Shown: positions 10,303-22,217 of the stretch, one piece after another
Position numbering within the stretch: the first letter of the stretch is position 1
How the letters are laid out: each line of letters opens with the position of its first letter
Origin: Bidens hawaiensis
Lineage: Eukaryota; Streptophyta; Magnoliopsida; Asterales; Asteraceae
Length of the DNA: 64,000 nucleotides
Assembly: GCA_021521415.1 (NCBI GenBank)
Contig: JAIQDT010004996.1
Location: 1 to 64,000 of the forward strand
Direction: 5' to 3'
Notes under the pieces: generated by a model
Databases searched by the model: none
What the model was told of the DNA's origin: nothing
Seen by the model: the letters and a program-made list of their open reading frames with translations, nothing else
Translations under genes and position numbers: made by a program

Positions 10303-13031
10303 ATTTCGGTGCTCTTTTGCTCTTGATTTTGACCGTTAATTCATTATTATAGAAGGTCAATTGTTATTTCATGATAATTTTATGATTCGGTTTGTTTTTG
10401 ATCAAATTGAGATGGAATTGGATTAAGTTTGGAAGGTTTGGACTGGATTTGAGGTTGTTAAGGTATTAATGAGTTATTGCTGATTGGATTTGAGGTTTTG
10501 GTTATGTTTGGATTGATTTTTTGTTTGGATTTGGAATTAACCGAAAACAGGGGTTTGAATTGTGGTTAAATTGGTTATGATTGTTGGTGAATTGGATTAC
10601 GGGATTGATACGAGTGTAATCGCGTTTGATTGACGAGTATTGTGGTAATTGATTTGCGTGATTTGGTTAAGAATTGACTGTGTATTAAAAATCAAATTAT
10701 GCTTGAAACGAGATTAGGGGCTGATAGTTTCTGATATTCTGTTCGCTAATTGGATCTTAAAATCATATCACAAAAATGCTCGAAGGTTTGTTATAAGATT
10801 TAAGTGGACAACAATATCAATGACCGACTTAACGCCGGTCACAATATCACTGAAACATAAAACTGTGATGGAAGGGCATTTTGGTCAATATGATTCTCTG
10901 CTCAAACTCGACAAAAAACACAAAAATAAGTACTGTTTTTGAAAAATCATTGAATAACACAAAAATATTTTCTACTTCGGATATTTCTGTAAATACATTC
11001 TTTATTTTTTTTACAAAATACCAAAAATATTTTATATTTCAATGACCGATAATAATCCCTATTCGTTTTATCGCCACTGGCGGTCCTAAATTCAAAAAAG
11101 TTGGCCCCCAATGGTCCCCGTCAAAAATGACTTAACGACGTTATAGTTTTTTCTGAATTTCAAACCAATGTTTAAGGGCTTTTGATCGTTAGGAGGATAC
11201 AAGTTGATTGGTGTAAAACTTAGCTCGAGACAATGATCAAAACGACTCGATTTTGGTTAATTGTAAGTTCAAACACCCGAATTGAAGCATTGTTTCGTCA
11301 TTTTGAAGCATTATTTCAAACTAAGTTTTACACCAATTGACTCGTATCCTCCTAACGAACAAAAGCCCTAAAACATTGATTTGAAATTCAGAAAAAACTA
11401 TAACGTCGTTAAGTCATTTTTAACGGGGGACCATTGGCGGCCAACTTTTTTGAATTTGGGACCGCCAGTGGCGATAAAACGAATAGGGATTATTATCGGC
11501 CAATACCATCTAATAGAGATTATTAAAATCCAATTTTCCTTTTACATATTATTTAAGTTGTAATTTAAATTATGTTTTTAAATGAACGTAAAACGTCTTT
11601 AAGTTATTTGATTATCGTGATAAACGACCTCGGTAACTCGTGTAAGTTAATTGGATAAAATTATTTATTTTTATTTAATTCATTTATTTATTTAATTATT
11701 TAAGTTAAAATTAAATAAACTATTATTCGTTATTTATGGATAACGAATTAGGTTGTTTTAACGAACTACACTCTAGTTCGTTCAACTAATTCGCTTCCGC
11801 AATCTGTAACGAAACAAGTCTAGTTCGTTATACATACTTAATGAATCAAGCACGAATCAAGCATAATTCGTCATCTCACGTGTTCAGTTTAGATAACGAA
11901 TCAGCCGATTTGATATTTCAAAACTCACACGAATTAGTCCAATTCCTACATTGGGAAGCGTGTAAGGACTGGGTATAAAGTACAGGTGTGAAACGAACCG
12001 TCCTTCACTATTTATTCATCTTCCTTATACCTAAAGACACCCTATTCAAAATTTTTCTGATTTTCTCGACCTTCGAAATACGAATTTTTGAGTTTACCAG
12101 TGTATTGCTAAGGTATAGATTATCACTTCTTTGTGATTTTCATCAAAAATGACACTGTGTTGATAGGCTAATTATGAAATTTTGATATAAGAGTTTTACG
12201 AGTTTGAGTACTCTGCTTAATCTTGGTCATATTGTATTAATTTAGTTTATTTTGATATCATTGTGATTGGAATGTGATTCCGAGACCCTTGGTGGACTTT
12301 AATCAGTGTTTGATTATCGTTTGTCGGGTCAATTTGATTTTTTTGTGGTTTCGGGTGTTTATGTTTGGTTAAAACCCTTAATAATCTAACTTATATCATG
12401 CTTTTGGTACCTCAAATCAACACCATTTGCTTTGTTTCGTGTTTCCGATATCGTTATGGACGTCAATTTGGTTATTCAACGATAATTATGGAATAATCAA
12501 CCCTGGTTCAACATGATGACCTTCCGTGTTCTTGTGTAATTTTGACTTTGACCAAGATTGTCAAAGATCAAGTCATTATTGACCATTCGTTAACTTTAGA
12601 GTATTGGAACTTTTTCGTGTCCAATTCGTTAAAGATTCACACGAACTAGGTTAGAGAACCATTTAATTAACGAATCAAATATGAATTCATCAATTTATAA
12701 CGAACTAGAGGTTAGTTCGTTCCTTTTAATAGTAGTTCGCTAATTCTTCTTCGTTAAATTATTTACTTGATAGCGAATCAGTCATTTCGTTACATTTCTG
12801 TAACGAAACAGATTGTTTTTGATAACGAATGACATTTGTCAATTAATTATTTAATTAATTTCACCAAATATTGTAATTATTAAATTATTCCAAACGTCTA
12901 AAAGCGTCGATATATCAATTACACACGACATATAAAATTAAATACACCATTTATTGATAAATATTTAAAGAAGTGCTAAATGTATATTACATCTTCACAT
13001 TACTTATATCCATTTAAATTTATTCTGTATA
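10303..13031 (+). other. Long leader of element E
   Basis: 2.7 kb without a credible gene. It holds a large inverted repeat (11044-11501), and after 11700 many TTCGTTA/TAACGAA motifs like those of the LTR (about 11725-11900 and 12590-12835). AT-rich throughout. The final stretch before the ORF lacks the splice-acceptor signature seen before ORF3 in A and B. Confidence 0.7.
11044..11501. repeat. Foldback inverted repeat (MITE-like)
   Basis: Arms 11044-11223 and 11321-11501 are near-perfect reverse complements for about 180 bp (shared blocks include GATAATAATCCCTATTCG and ATCGCCACTGGCGGTCC), with a central region of at most 97 bp that also pairs partly. The outer ends read GACCGATAATAATCC and its complement with one mismatch. 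No coding capacity. The form fits a foldback or Mutator-type miniature element inserted in E's leader; I could not define a flanking target duplication. Confidence 0.75.
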
Positions 13032-15173
13032 ATGGCCGATCAAATGGATCAAGATCCACCCGTTGCTCCTCAAGAACAAGAACTACTCCAAGATCAAGAA
13101 CAACCTCAGGAACAAGAAGAAGTCCAATCCTACGGTTATCTGAGTATTATTAGGCAGTTCTGGAATACTGCTGAGTTCGTTGACACCGAGAATCACATTC
13201 GAGCAACAATCAATCAAACTCCCATTACATTCGATGTGGATGTGATTAGGAGGATGCTTTGGTTTGGGGACAATTATAATAACCCAAGTGAGTTTGGTAA
13301 GAGGTTAATCAAGGGTTTATTTACACGTGTACGTTATGGTAGAGATGTCGAAGAGTCCATGCTTAACAAGAATGGCCTGTGCCCACCTAACAAGTATCTT
13401 TTACACGTACTGATTCATTGCATGGGTGGTCGTAAAGGTGGATTTGATGAATGCCGTATAATTTTACAATCGGCTTTTGTGGCTCTTATTCTCAATAAAC
13501 CATTCAACTACTCAGAAATGGTTTTCAATCATCTGAAAGAACAAGTTCAACAAACGGGTCAGAAAAAGAAGTTCTTGATGTATCCTCGATTTCTACAGTT
13601 GATAATTCAAGACCTTATCCCAAACATGGTGATTGATCGAACGTTAGTTGAAGATATCCTTGATCTGGAACACATGAAAGCCGACATGGTATGTAGAATG
13701 ACGATCTAACGTAAGGAGAGGCCACGGGACAAACGGATGATTGGTCATATCATTAACCCTAATTATGTATGTCCTCCCAATGAACACTGGATTCATGATT
13801 AAAAGAGCAGGAGGAACTTATTCTACAATTAACTTCTAAGGATGATGCACTGAAAAGACTCAAGAATGATGATGAACACCCTGATGAGTCTGGTGCTGGT
13901 GGTGAGACAAAACAAGCTCACGACTCATCTACAGGTGCAGGTGTAGGTACTAGTGGTGGTGGTGATTCAGATAAGCAGGTTGTTGTGTATCATGATTCAA
14001 CTGCTGTTAAACCGATTGAAATGATTGAAGAAAATACAGTCATATTTGTGGATGGATCGGGAATGGTTAGGAGTGTGGTAAACAGGGATGAGATTGAGGT
14101 TGGTGAGTTTGTTGATAGGTCTCTAACACGAGAGCAGATTTCCATACTGCTAGGGTTTAATGATGAACAGTTAACCATGTTAGAGACAGAGCCTGACGTT
14201 GAGGTGGTGAATGTGGAAGGTATAATAAATTATCCATCTATTCAAATGAATACGGATTTTATTTATGAAGACGAGTAAGTTGAGGTAGAAGACGTCACTT
14301 CTGAGGAGTATCCTGACCTGTTTCAACACACAAATGTTGATCAAGGGGCCCCAGTATTCAATGAGCAAACGTTTAAAGCTGCTGAGGGTGATTTGGTAAA
14401 GGCTTCTAAGGGTAAACATGCAGCTGGTGAAGTATTTAATTCACTTGAAGTCATAACTGATGCCGATATTGCTAAGTGGTTCAGCTATAAAAAGGCGTGT
14501 AAGATTATCAAGGCGTATCGGTATGTCGATCTAGAACGGAAAGATGAAGCTGCAGCCTGGGTCAAAGCAAACCAAGTGACTTCTTTCAAGACCATATCCA
14601 AGGTTCATGGTGATATCGTCTCTTGGCTATATGATTCTGATCTTAGGGTATGTATTGTTAAATGGGAGAAGGGAATCCAGTACTACGAGAAGATAATGGG
14701 CGTTCTTACCCTACCGCGTTGGGATGTTCGTACCCTCGCGTGTCGTCCGTTTATCAATCGTGGTGGTGACCAGACAACTGAGTGGTTTCATCAACACTTG
14801 CTATTCGAGGTCAATCATGGTTTCAAGTTTTTCAAGCCCCAGGTCCCCATACGTAAATGTATTGACGAAATTGATCCAAGGACGGGCTAGAGGAAGCTTG
14901 TTCTTAAGGTAAAGCCACCGAAGATGATGAAACGTGTGCCGGTGAAGACGATGCGCCAACATATGCATCTTTCGTTTGACCGTTGGTACTGGTGAGGCCG
15001 TCATTGTGTTGGGTAACGGTCTGAAGACTGAGCTTATTAAGGTTATCGACCCGATGTGGTTGGTTAATTTAACTGAGACCGAGAATGGCGTGCTGCAAAA
15101 GAATAAGATTCTGATTGAGCGCGATGAAGACTATGATCTGGCTATGCAATTCCAATGCGTTGTGCGTGTTTGA
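13032..15173 (+). pseudogene. ORF3 homologue of element E
   Basis: Starts at the ATG at 13032 (MADQMDQDPP, Gln/Glu-rich opening). The N-terminal domain keeps the family pattern seen in B: FW near the start, GRKGG.DE, QSA..AL..N, MVF and MYPRFLQ. The C-terminal domain (14393-14890) matches B's (SWLYDSDLRVCIVKW against CWLYDEQLKVFVVKR, then GIQY), and 14976-15173 matches B's end (DPMWLVNL against DPMHLVNL). Broken by in-frame stops at 13707, 13800 and 14276 and by frameshifts before about 13985 and after 14890. About 714 codons in total, shorter than B mostly in the linker. Function unknown. Confidence 0.8.
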
Positions 15174-15251
15174 TATGAAAACGAGATTCATAGCTGCAGA
15201 GACTGGCAGTCCAAGCGTTTCAAGTGAAGATCAAAGACAAAGAGCTCAAGA

Positions 15252-15263
15252 CTAGGGGGTGTC
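15252..15263 (+). other. Polypurine tract of element E
   Basis: CTAGGGGGTGTC directly before the TGTTAATG start of the 3' LTR. Confidence 0.8.
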
Positions 15264-15790
15264 TGTTAATGCACGGTTTTTCGTCTCGAGTCTTTGTATT
15301 TATTGTTAAATTATTTGTCGTTTTGTTTAATGTAATAAACAATTAATATATCTTGTAGTTCGTTAATGTATTGGTCTAGTTCGCTAAGGATGTTTAGCCA
15401 ACTGGATCTAAGTTAATTCCCTCCTGATTCGTTAAGGATGTTTATCGAATCAGGGGGTGATTCGTTAAGATTATTTTGTTTTAATGTATGTAACGAAGTA
15501 GACCCTAGTTCGTTAGGGGATGTTAACGAACTAGGTCTATCTTCTATATATAGTGACCTTTGTCACTGTTTAATGTTAAGTTTTTAAGTTAATTAACGAA
15601 TCTCTGCCCAAATACTCTCTCAATCTTCATACTGATAATATTATCATACATACAATAAATACAACTAGATTCGTATAACGTATTAACAATAGATCAATGG
15701 CAATCATGAACTAGATCCTTATATTGGTTAATTTATATACAACTCAGATTTGAGATCTGTGTTAGTAAGAGTTAACAGTGAGATCAAACA
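15264..15790 (+). repeat. 3' LTR of element E
   Basis: 527 bp copy of 9763-10289, same ends (TGTTAATG...AAACA), same 11-bp inverted pair at 15505-15534. Equal length and modest divergence show a single insertion event. Confidence 0.93.
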
Positions 15791-16314
15791 GCACCCATAC
15801 CATCAGATCCCGCCTTGCGACCATACATGCACACAATCAACACGTGCATTAAGAAACGCCACTGGTCCAACAGAAATCCCTTTCGACATAGTGAATCTTC
15901 CAATGGACCCGAATACCCCATACAAAGAAAAGCTCCGTTTCTTAAAGAAGCTGAAAACTCAGTAGGATCCTGAGTGTTTTCAACCCCAAACTGTAGAGCC
16001 TCCCTTATCTGATTAGCCGAGAACTGCGCCACTTGATTGTTCACTGTAGCACGCATAACTGGAGGTTCAACCCGACAGTCATATTCCAACGTCCTCCAAA
16101 AGTCTTCAATGTTTGGAAGAGATATTGGCAGAGTAGTGGTGATAGCATGAAAAATACGTGAACGAATGAGAAACGAGATGATCTCAGTAAATCCTTCAGT
16201 TCCACGACTATCCGGATCCAAAGTGACATACATGTTGTGACCCGGAAAGAAGTGTCTCTTATCACCATCTCCTTCATCACCACCTGTGCCACCAGCACCA
16301 GCCACGGCAGCCAT
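15791..16314 (-). pseudogene. ORF3 of element A, N-terminal portion
   Basis: Begins at the ATG at 16314 (MAAVAGAGGTGG) and aligns with residues 1 to about 175 of the B protein: Gly/Ala opening, FFPGHNMYVTLDPD, a hydrophobic ITTTLPISLPNIEDFW stretch, QWRFLMHVLIVCM and GRKAG. It is then cut at 15790 by element E. The ATG lies two bases after a splice-acceptor-like TTTTTGCAG (acceptor end at 16317). No signal peptide or membrane segment. Confidence 0.85.
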
Positions 16315-16316
16315 AC

Positions 16317-16350
16317 CTGCAAAAACAAACGAGCTAAGTTAGACAAGTGT
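16317..16350 (-). promoter_or_regulatory. Predicted branch and 3' splice site before ORF3 of A
   Basis: On the minus strand TCTAACTTAG, then a T-rich run, then TTTTTGCAG, ending at 16317, with GTATGG (start codon) right after. The same arrangement precedes ORF3 in B (56158-56185). Conservation between two diverged copies supports a real acceptor; no transcript evidence is available. Confidence 0.5.
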
Positions 16351-18304
16351 GGAATACAGCATATAACTTCGTTGATATGATAGTAGCGAAGTTGTAGCTT
16401 TAGCGAAGTTCGTAACTTTGCATGATATGTAACTTCGCTTGGATGTAACACAGTATGATGTGCAGGTAACAGGTAACTGAGGTTTAACACACGAAACACA
16501 CAAGCGAAGTTAGAGAAGAGAACAAACAGTTTATGCAGCGAAGTTCTCTTATAGGCGAAGTTAGAGTTAACTTTGCCCAGACATAACTTCGCTGCACGAA
16601 CGGTGCAATTCCAGACCCTGTGAGGTGAACATATGGACAATCAGAGATTAACAACATGTATAGGAAGGTGCAATTAAGGTTCCGAATAGCCATTTATCAT
16701 CAAAACAATCAAAAACCGATGAGAGTTAGTGTCATAAGGTTTTTCAATAAACCTGATTAAAAACAGACATTGTGGAACTGATTAACAACCAAAGGATATA
16801 AATTATGATTCAAGAGAGGCCAAAGAACCTTAATTGCAGACGAGAAACGGATTACAATGAAGTTGATTCAAAGGTTAAGTTCGCAGAGGGTTTAAGAAAC
16901 AAAGGTTTGACCTGGTTTGACCTGTGTTGGCCTTATATACTGTTTTAGAAAAATCCAATGGCGAAGTTATGGTAACTTCGCCCCTATAAGTAAGTTCGCC
17001 TGGAGGATAACTTCGCCACAGCGAAGTTTAGATTATCAATTGATCAAAAACGAGTAACCAAGATTTTAATTCAAACATAATGAAGATAACCCGTATAATG
17101 TACTACATAACAAAAGTATAATAAAAGGACGGGATCAAATTTCAGTCTTTCAGAAACCCTGCATGTTTAAGAAAAGATCCGAATAGGAATCATACTAATT
17201 AAAAGGCTGTCACAAGGATTCATGTTCAACGTTATTATGACATAGAGAAACAGGTTGCAGGCAGGTATAAAACTTAGTATGGTTTTCATTGCTTCTGTGA
17301 TACGGATTATGTTCAATTAAGCTCAAAATTTAGATGGACATCACTTGAGAAATTGTAATGCCTCCTATCTATTCTCAAGGCGTATTTGGCTTTCCCCAGA
17401 TCACCCCGATTTGACTTCGACCCGTAGTGTCTGATCAAACATTATACACGAGTCGTCTTTACAATCCTTTCAATTTGATTTCACAAGACTCAGTCGGTGC
17501 CTCATCCTTGATATTTGTGACTTGATGAACTTCGTAAGACATAATGATAATAAGTTTCATTTCATTTTTTTATTTTTTTTAACCATAACAAACACCTGCA
17601 AGTCCCGAATCTGGATCACTGCAGAAAAAGAACACAATCTTCGCGGGGATCAAGACACTCACGAGCTCGTGTATGACTGGGTAATCACTTTTCTGCCTAT
17701 CATTCGGAGAGATATATGTGGAGACATGCACATTTCAAAATGACTCTCCACAGTAAATCGAGTAAGTTTAATTTGTATCACCTCTACTTTTACGCACCAT
17801 AGAAAGCTACCATACCAGACAATGACTGTTCTAGAGTCTTTTAGGCCTAATAACTTCACTTGTTAGGCACACAAAATCAGTTTATCTATCACTTTCCAAG
17901 GGTTGGATCAATTTTCAATTGAACACCAATTTTGAAACTTCGTGCGAAGCTATAGACTGAAAAAATATATCATTTCCCATAAAAATATATTCCGACGCCC
18001 CAATCATTTCTAAGTATTAAGGTAAATGACTATCCTAAAAATCCAATGGATTAGCAGGACCAACCACATATGAATATGTGTCCCTCCGACTCAGTATAAT
18101 CGACATAATTTTCAGCGAAGGAATAAAAAGTCATCATAAACCACCCCGGTTGCTTTCAGTTAGTAGGTTAATGGCTATCATTTTAGTCTACAAGTAGATG
18201 CAAGGACCGAACATATTCAAGAATATGTCCTTCAAACTTAAGCTACCGACATAATTTTCAGCGATAGTGATGTTTTTTTTTATAAAAACACAAAGAGAAA
18301 ACGG
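16351..18304 (-). other. Non-coding stretch between pol and ORF3 of A
   Basis: About 1.95 kb without a gene. 16350-17040 is rich in GCGAAGTT/AACTTCGC motifs in both orientations. 17100-17870 is conserved with B (57050-57790), including a block around 17370-17440 that reads almost identically. 18021-18270 holds the twofold hairpin repeat described separately. Short open stretches in either strand here do not match known proteins. Confidence 0.7.
18021..18270 (-). repeat. Twofold degenerate hairpin repeat downstream of pol (A)
   Basis: Two imperfect direct copies of about 100 bp (18021-18120 and 18166-18270), each beginning near GG(T)TAATGGCTATC and ending CGACATAATTTTCAGCGA, each with a short palindrome (CACATATGAATATGTG in the first; ACATATTC-AA-GAATATGT in the second). 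Conserved in B at 57961-58210. Lies directly after the pol stop. Possibly an RNA element; function unknown. Confidence 0.6.
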
Positions 18305-21300
18305 TTACTCGGGATTGATCATCCCATTAAGCTCAATAAGGTTTTGAAAACGGGATTGGTCAAAAGCTTTTGTAAAAAGATCAGCAAAGTTATCCAGTAA
18401 ATCAACCGTTTCAAGCACGATTAATTTCTTCTTAGCACAATCCCGTGTGAAATGATGACGAATGTCAATATGTTTTGTTTTACTATGTTTAACGGGATTG
18501 TTAGTTACTAAGATAGCAGCAGTGTTATTAATGCAAATAGGAGTTTGAGTGAAATTCAGACCATAATCGCGCACTTGTTGTTGTATCCATAAAACCTGGG
18601 AGCAGCAGTTCGATGCTTCCATGTATTCTGCTTCGCGGGTGGATATGGCTACAGAGGTCTGCTTCTTGAACTTCCATGACACCAATCTTCCTCCAAGAAA
18701 CTGACATCCACCGGTTGTTACCATCCTGTTCTGATTGCATCCTCCATAGTCAGAGTCAGTATATGCTACCAAATCCAGTTCACCTCCTTTTGGATACCTG
18801 ATACCCAACTTATTCTTTCCTTTAAGATATCGCAAAATCCTCTTCACTTCCTTCATATGCGATTCCTTTGGGTTGGCCTGAAAACGAGCACAAAGACAAA
18901 CTACAAACATAATGTCAGGTCTAGAGACAGTTAAATACATCAAAGAACCTATAATAGCTCAATACTGAGTGGGATCCACATCTTCATCGCTTTCGAAATC
19001 AGCACCTAGTTTGTGGTTGGCACAGATTGGAGTGTCAAACCGGGTACTATCGTCCATCTTAAAACGTTTAAGCACATCATGAACATATTTAGTATGATGA
19101 TTGAACATGCCATCCTTCTTCTGATCTACCTATAGAGCTAAAAAGAAAGTTAATTCACCCATGGCGCTCATCTCAAACCTTTTCTTCATGACTGCTTCAA
19201 ACTCCTGACACATAGAAATTTTTGAGGCAGCAAAGATGATATCGTCCACATAGACCTGGACGAGAAAAAAATCATTCCCATTCCTCTTAACAAACAATAT
19301 ACTATCTATCTTTCCTCTTTCAAACCCATTTTCCAGCAAATAATCTGACAAATTTACATACCATGCTCGTGGGGCCTGATGTAGGCCATATAATGTTTTA
19401 CTGAGCTTGTACACATGATCAGGAAAGTTTGGGTCAGGAAAACCCGGAGGTTGCTCGACATATACCACTTCATCGACTTTTCCATTTAGAAACGCACTTT
19501 TAACATCCAACTGAAACACTTTCATCTCTTTGTGTGCAGCAAAGTCCAGGAACAGTCGAATTGCCTCCACTCTTGCCACAGGAGCAAATACTTCATTGTA
19601 GTCGATCCCTTCTTGTTGGTTAAACCCTTTGAAAACTAATCTTGCCTTGTTACGAATGATTACCCCTTTCTCATCTCTCTTGCATTTGAATACCCACTTC
19701 GTACTGATTGCATTCACATCTCGTGGCTTTTCAACCAAACACTATACTTCCATTTTGTCAAACTGAACCAGTTCTTCTTGCATGGCTTCTACCCACGAGC
19801 TATCCTTTAATGCCATCTGATAGTTCTTTGGTTCAATCTGACTGATTAAACAGGCATACAATCATTCATTCATAATACTAGTGTCTTTAATGCTTGCATC
19901 CACACATGTGTTTTCCTCCAAACTTCTTCTGGTTCGCACACCATCAGAAGGATTACCGATCACGTTCTCCAATGGATGATTCTTGTGGATTCTAGTAGTT
20001 TGAACGGGACCAACTTCTAAGTCTTCTTCAAGATTCGAAGAAATTTCATCTGAGTTTTGTTGAGTGTGAAACGGATTGAAAAAGTCATCATCACTTAAGA
20101 CAGCAGGCGATACAACAGCACTAGGAGTGGTAGATTGTTTTTCACTACACTTTTGACGATGCATGATGGCCTCTTCTTCATCGAATAGCATCTGAGTGGC
20201 TATTCATTCATCGGTGTCTTCAATCCAAGTAAGGCAAATTAAAAGATTTAAATAATTTATCATAGTCGAAGGCCTCTGCTGGTCCCATGCTAGGCTTTGG
20301 TGATTTGTAACTTGTAATGTCAGTGTTACAGACCACATCAACCCTGTTATTCGATAAACTAAAGACTCTTCTGTTGGGTGTCCCAACAACGTAGCCCACG
20401 AGAATACCTTCGTCAGCTTTCTCACCAAATTTTGAGTTAGTCTTTAAAATCGAACACGGGGACCCAAAAGGTTCAAGACCTTTTAGATTAGGCTTTCTAC
20501 CATGCATTATTTCATAACAAGTTTTATTTAATCTTTAACAGTTAAAACACGATTAAGGATATAGCAGGCCGTGGCAACATCCTCAGCCCAGAACACCACG
20601 GGAATTTTAGCGTCTGCCAGCATAGTCCTGGCGCCTTTGATTAGAGTTCTGTTCTTTCTATCAGCTACTCCATTTTGTTGCGGAGTATATGGTGCGCTAA
20701 ATTGATGTTCAATCCCTTTTTTCAAACAAAACATCTCCATTTGATAGTTCTTGAATTCTGTGCCGTTATCACTTCTGATGAACTTGACCTTTCCCCCAAC
20801 AATATTTTCCACTTTGGTAATCAAGTTAATTACCAACTGAACTGTTTCATCTTTTGCCTTCAGAAAATAAACCCATGAGTAACGCGAGTAATCATCAGTT
20901 ACAACCAAGAAAAATGATGTTCCACCCAGAATTTTGACATTTATGGGACCGAAGAGATCCATGTGAAGCAAGTCCAAAGGTGTGACAATTGAGTTAACCC
21001 TTTTGGAGTGATGTGGTTTCTTGTGCTGCTTTCCTTTCTTGCATGACAAACATTGATATTCAAAGTTGAAACTTTTTAATGGAACCCCAAGTACCAGCCC
21101 ATTCTTGACAATATAGTTCATCTTTCGAAGATGGAAATGACCCATTCTTCGGTGCCACAGTTCCGACTCAGACTCCGTTGCTTTTGACAATAGACATGAT
21201 TCTTCCGTTGCCATCTCGGTTGACCGCATATCCATTACATATGTGTTCTTCTCTCTTGGAGCTTTCATCACAATCCAGGATTCAGGGATCTTGAAACCAG

Positions 21301-21598
21301 GATAAAGTACGAGTGCCTCATCCTTTGTAAAGTGCACAGTGTACTCTTTCTCACATATCTGAGAGACACTCAAGAGATTGTGCTTTAACTCTTCCACGAA
21401 ATTCACCTTCTCCAATTTGATTCTCCCATTGGTAACCGTACCAATTCCAGTAATTTTTCCTCCACTTTCTCCTGCAAAGCTAACCCTTCCTCATTGAAGA
21501 GTTTTTCAATCACGTAACAATTTCTGGTTACCTATCATGTGTCGGGAACAGCCACTGTCTACAACCCACATGTTGTTTACAGTCCTGCACGACTGTTC
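18305..21598 (-). pseudogene. Pol of element A (protease-integrase-RT-RNase H)
   Basis: Copia pol in order: protease DSGCSRHM (about 21550), zinc region (HRRMGH...CLSCKK), integrase core with MDLFGP, SDNGTEF and a catalytic Glu in the VADRK position apparently lost (Asp instead of Glu), RT with QLDVKSAFLNG and YVDD (19130-19738), and RNase H with YTDSD and EAEYM (18305-18943). Breaks by comparison with B: two TGA codons after the protease, a frameshift near 20520, changes near 20200, and stops near 19750, 19133 and 18960. It starts right after TGTGCAG|GAACAG. Inactive. Confidence 0.88.
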
Positions 21599-21623
21599 CT
21601 GCACAATTAAAGAAATGAATTAG
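21599..21623 (-). promoter_or_regulatory. Predicted branch and 3' splice site at gag/pol boundary (A)
   Basis: Minus strand: CTAAT (21619-21623), a T-rich run, then TGTGCAG ending at 21599, then GAACAG. The same signature is at 61563-61586 in B and 860-895 in C. In each case it separates gag from an out-of-frame pol. Confidence 0.5.
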
Positions 21624-22217
21624 AAGCGGGGGACCCAATACCTTCTGGTATTGGGTTGGTCAAACCTGTTAGCCTACATCCAACTCCTTAGATGTCTGAA
21701 GTTCTTTCGAGGAATGTATCCATTTGATCTGAATGGAAGATTTCTAGGAAACTGGTTTTATGGCCATCCAAACATCCTTGAGTTTCTAGCATTATTGGAT
21801 TCAAACTTACCCGATCTGTGGTTACTTGGGAAAAATGAGGTTGGTTTCTTTGAAATCTTGAATTTTTCGAACGATTAAAGTTGGATGAATTAGTATTCTT
21901 ACCAGCATCGGTTTTCAAGTTCATTTTATTCTCAGTTTTAGTTGGCCTCACATTTCTAGAATTCCTCCTTTTCAGAGGACAGTCATTGACAAGTGTCCTA
22001 CCCTGTTGCATCTAAAACAACTCTTGTTCGAACAATTAGTGTTCCTTTAAACGTTCGTATTGAAAGTTGTTGTAGACAAAGAGGTTGTGTTACTGTCAGT
22101 CTGTCTCACGTAGGGAGGAACAAATGGGTTTAAGGAAGATTTCTTTTCATCAAACTTGTAATCCTCCCCCCGTTTGAGTAACACAACTTCATCTTTCATC
22201 TTAACAGATTCAAAAGC
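21624..22217 (-). pseudogene. Gag C-terminal part of element A
   Basis: Continuation of A's gag left of the G1 insertion. It aligns with the end of B gag: a CFRCN..GH zinc-knuckle start near 21985-22010 whose second half is in another frame (one base missing), then a basic Asn-rich tail (NVRPTKTENK). Ends before the gag/pol boundary. Non-functional. Confidence 0.75.

Larger units (their letters stand above)
9763..15790 (+). mobile_element. Non-autonomous LTR element E carrying only an ORF3 homologue
   Basis: Complete LTR element of 6028 bp with two 527-bp LTRs, a primer-binding site, a 2.7 kb leader, one decayed protein-coding region (13032-15173) and a polypurine tract. I find no gag, protease, integrase, reverse transcriptase or RNase H in it. 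The only coding region is homologous along its length to the accessory ORF3 of A and B. It sits in the opposite orientation inside A's ORF3. Target duplication is imperfect (GCAGC at 9758-9762, GCACC at 15791-15795); B's uninterrupted ORF3 reads GCACC there. It must have moved with proteins supplied in trans. Confidence 0.9.

Noticed and set aside
16041..16693. Alternative-frame ORFs over the start of A ORF3
   Set aside because: They overlap the recognisable ORF3 frame and do not match anything in B.
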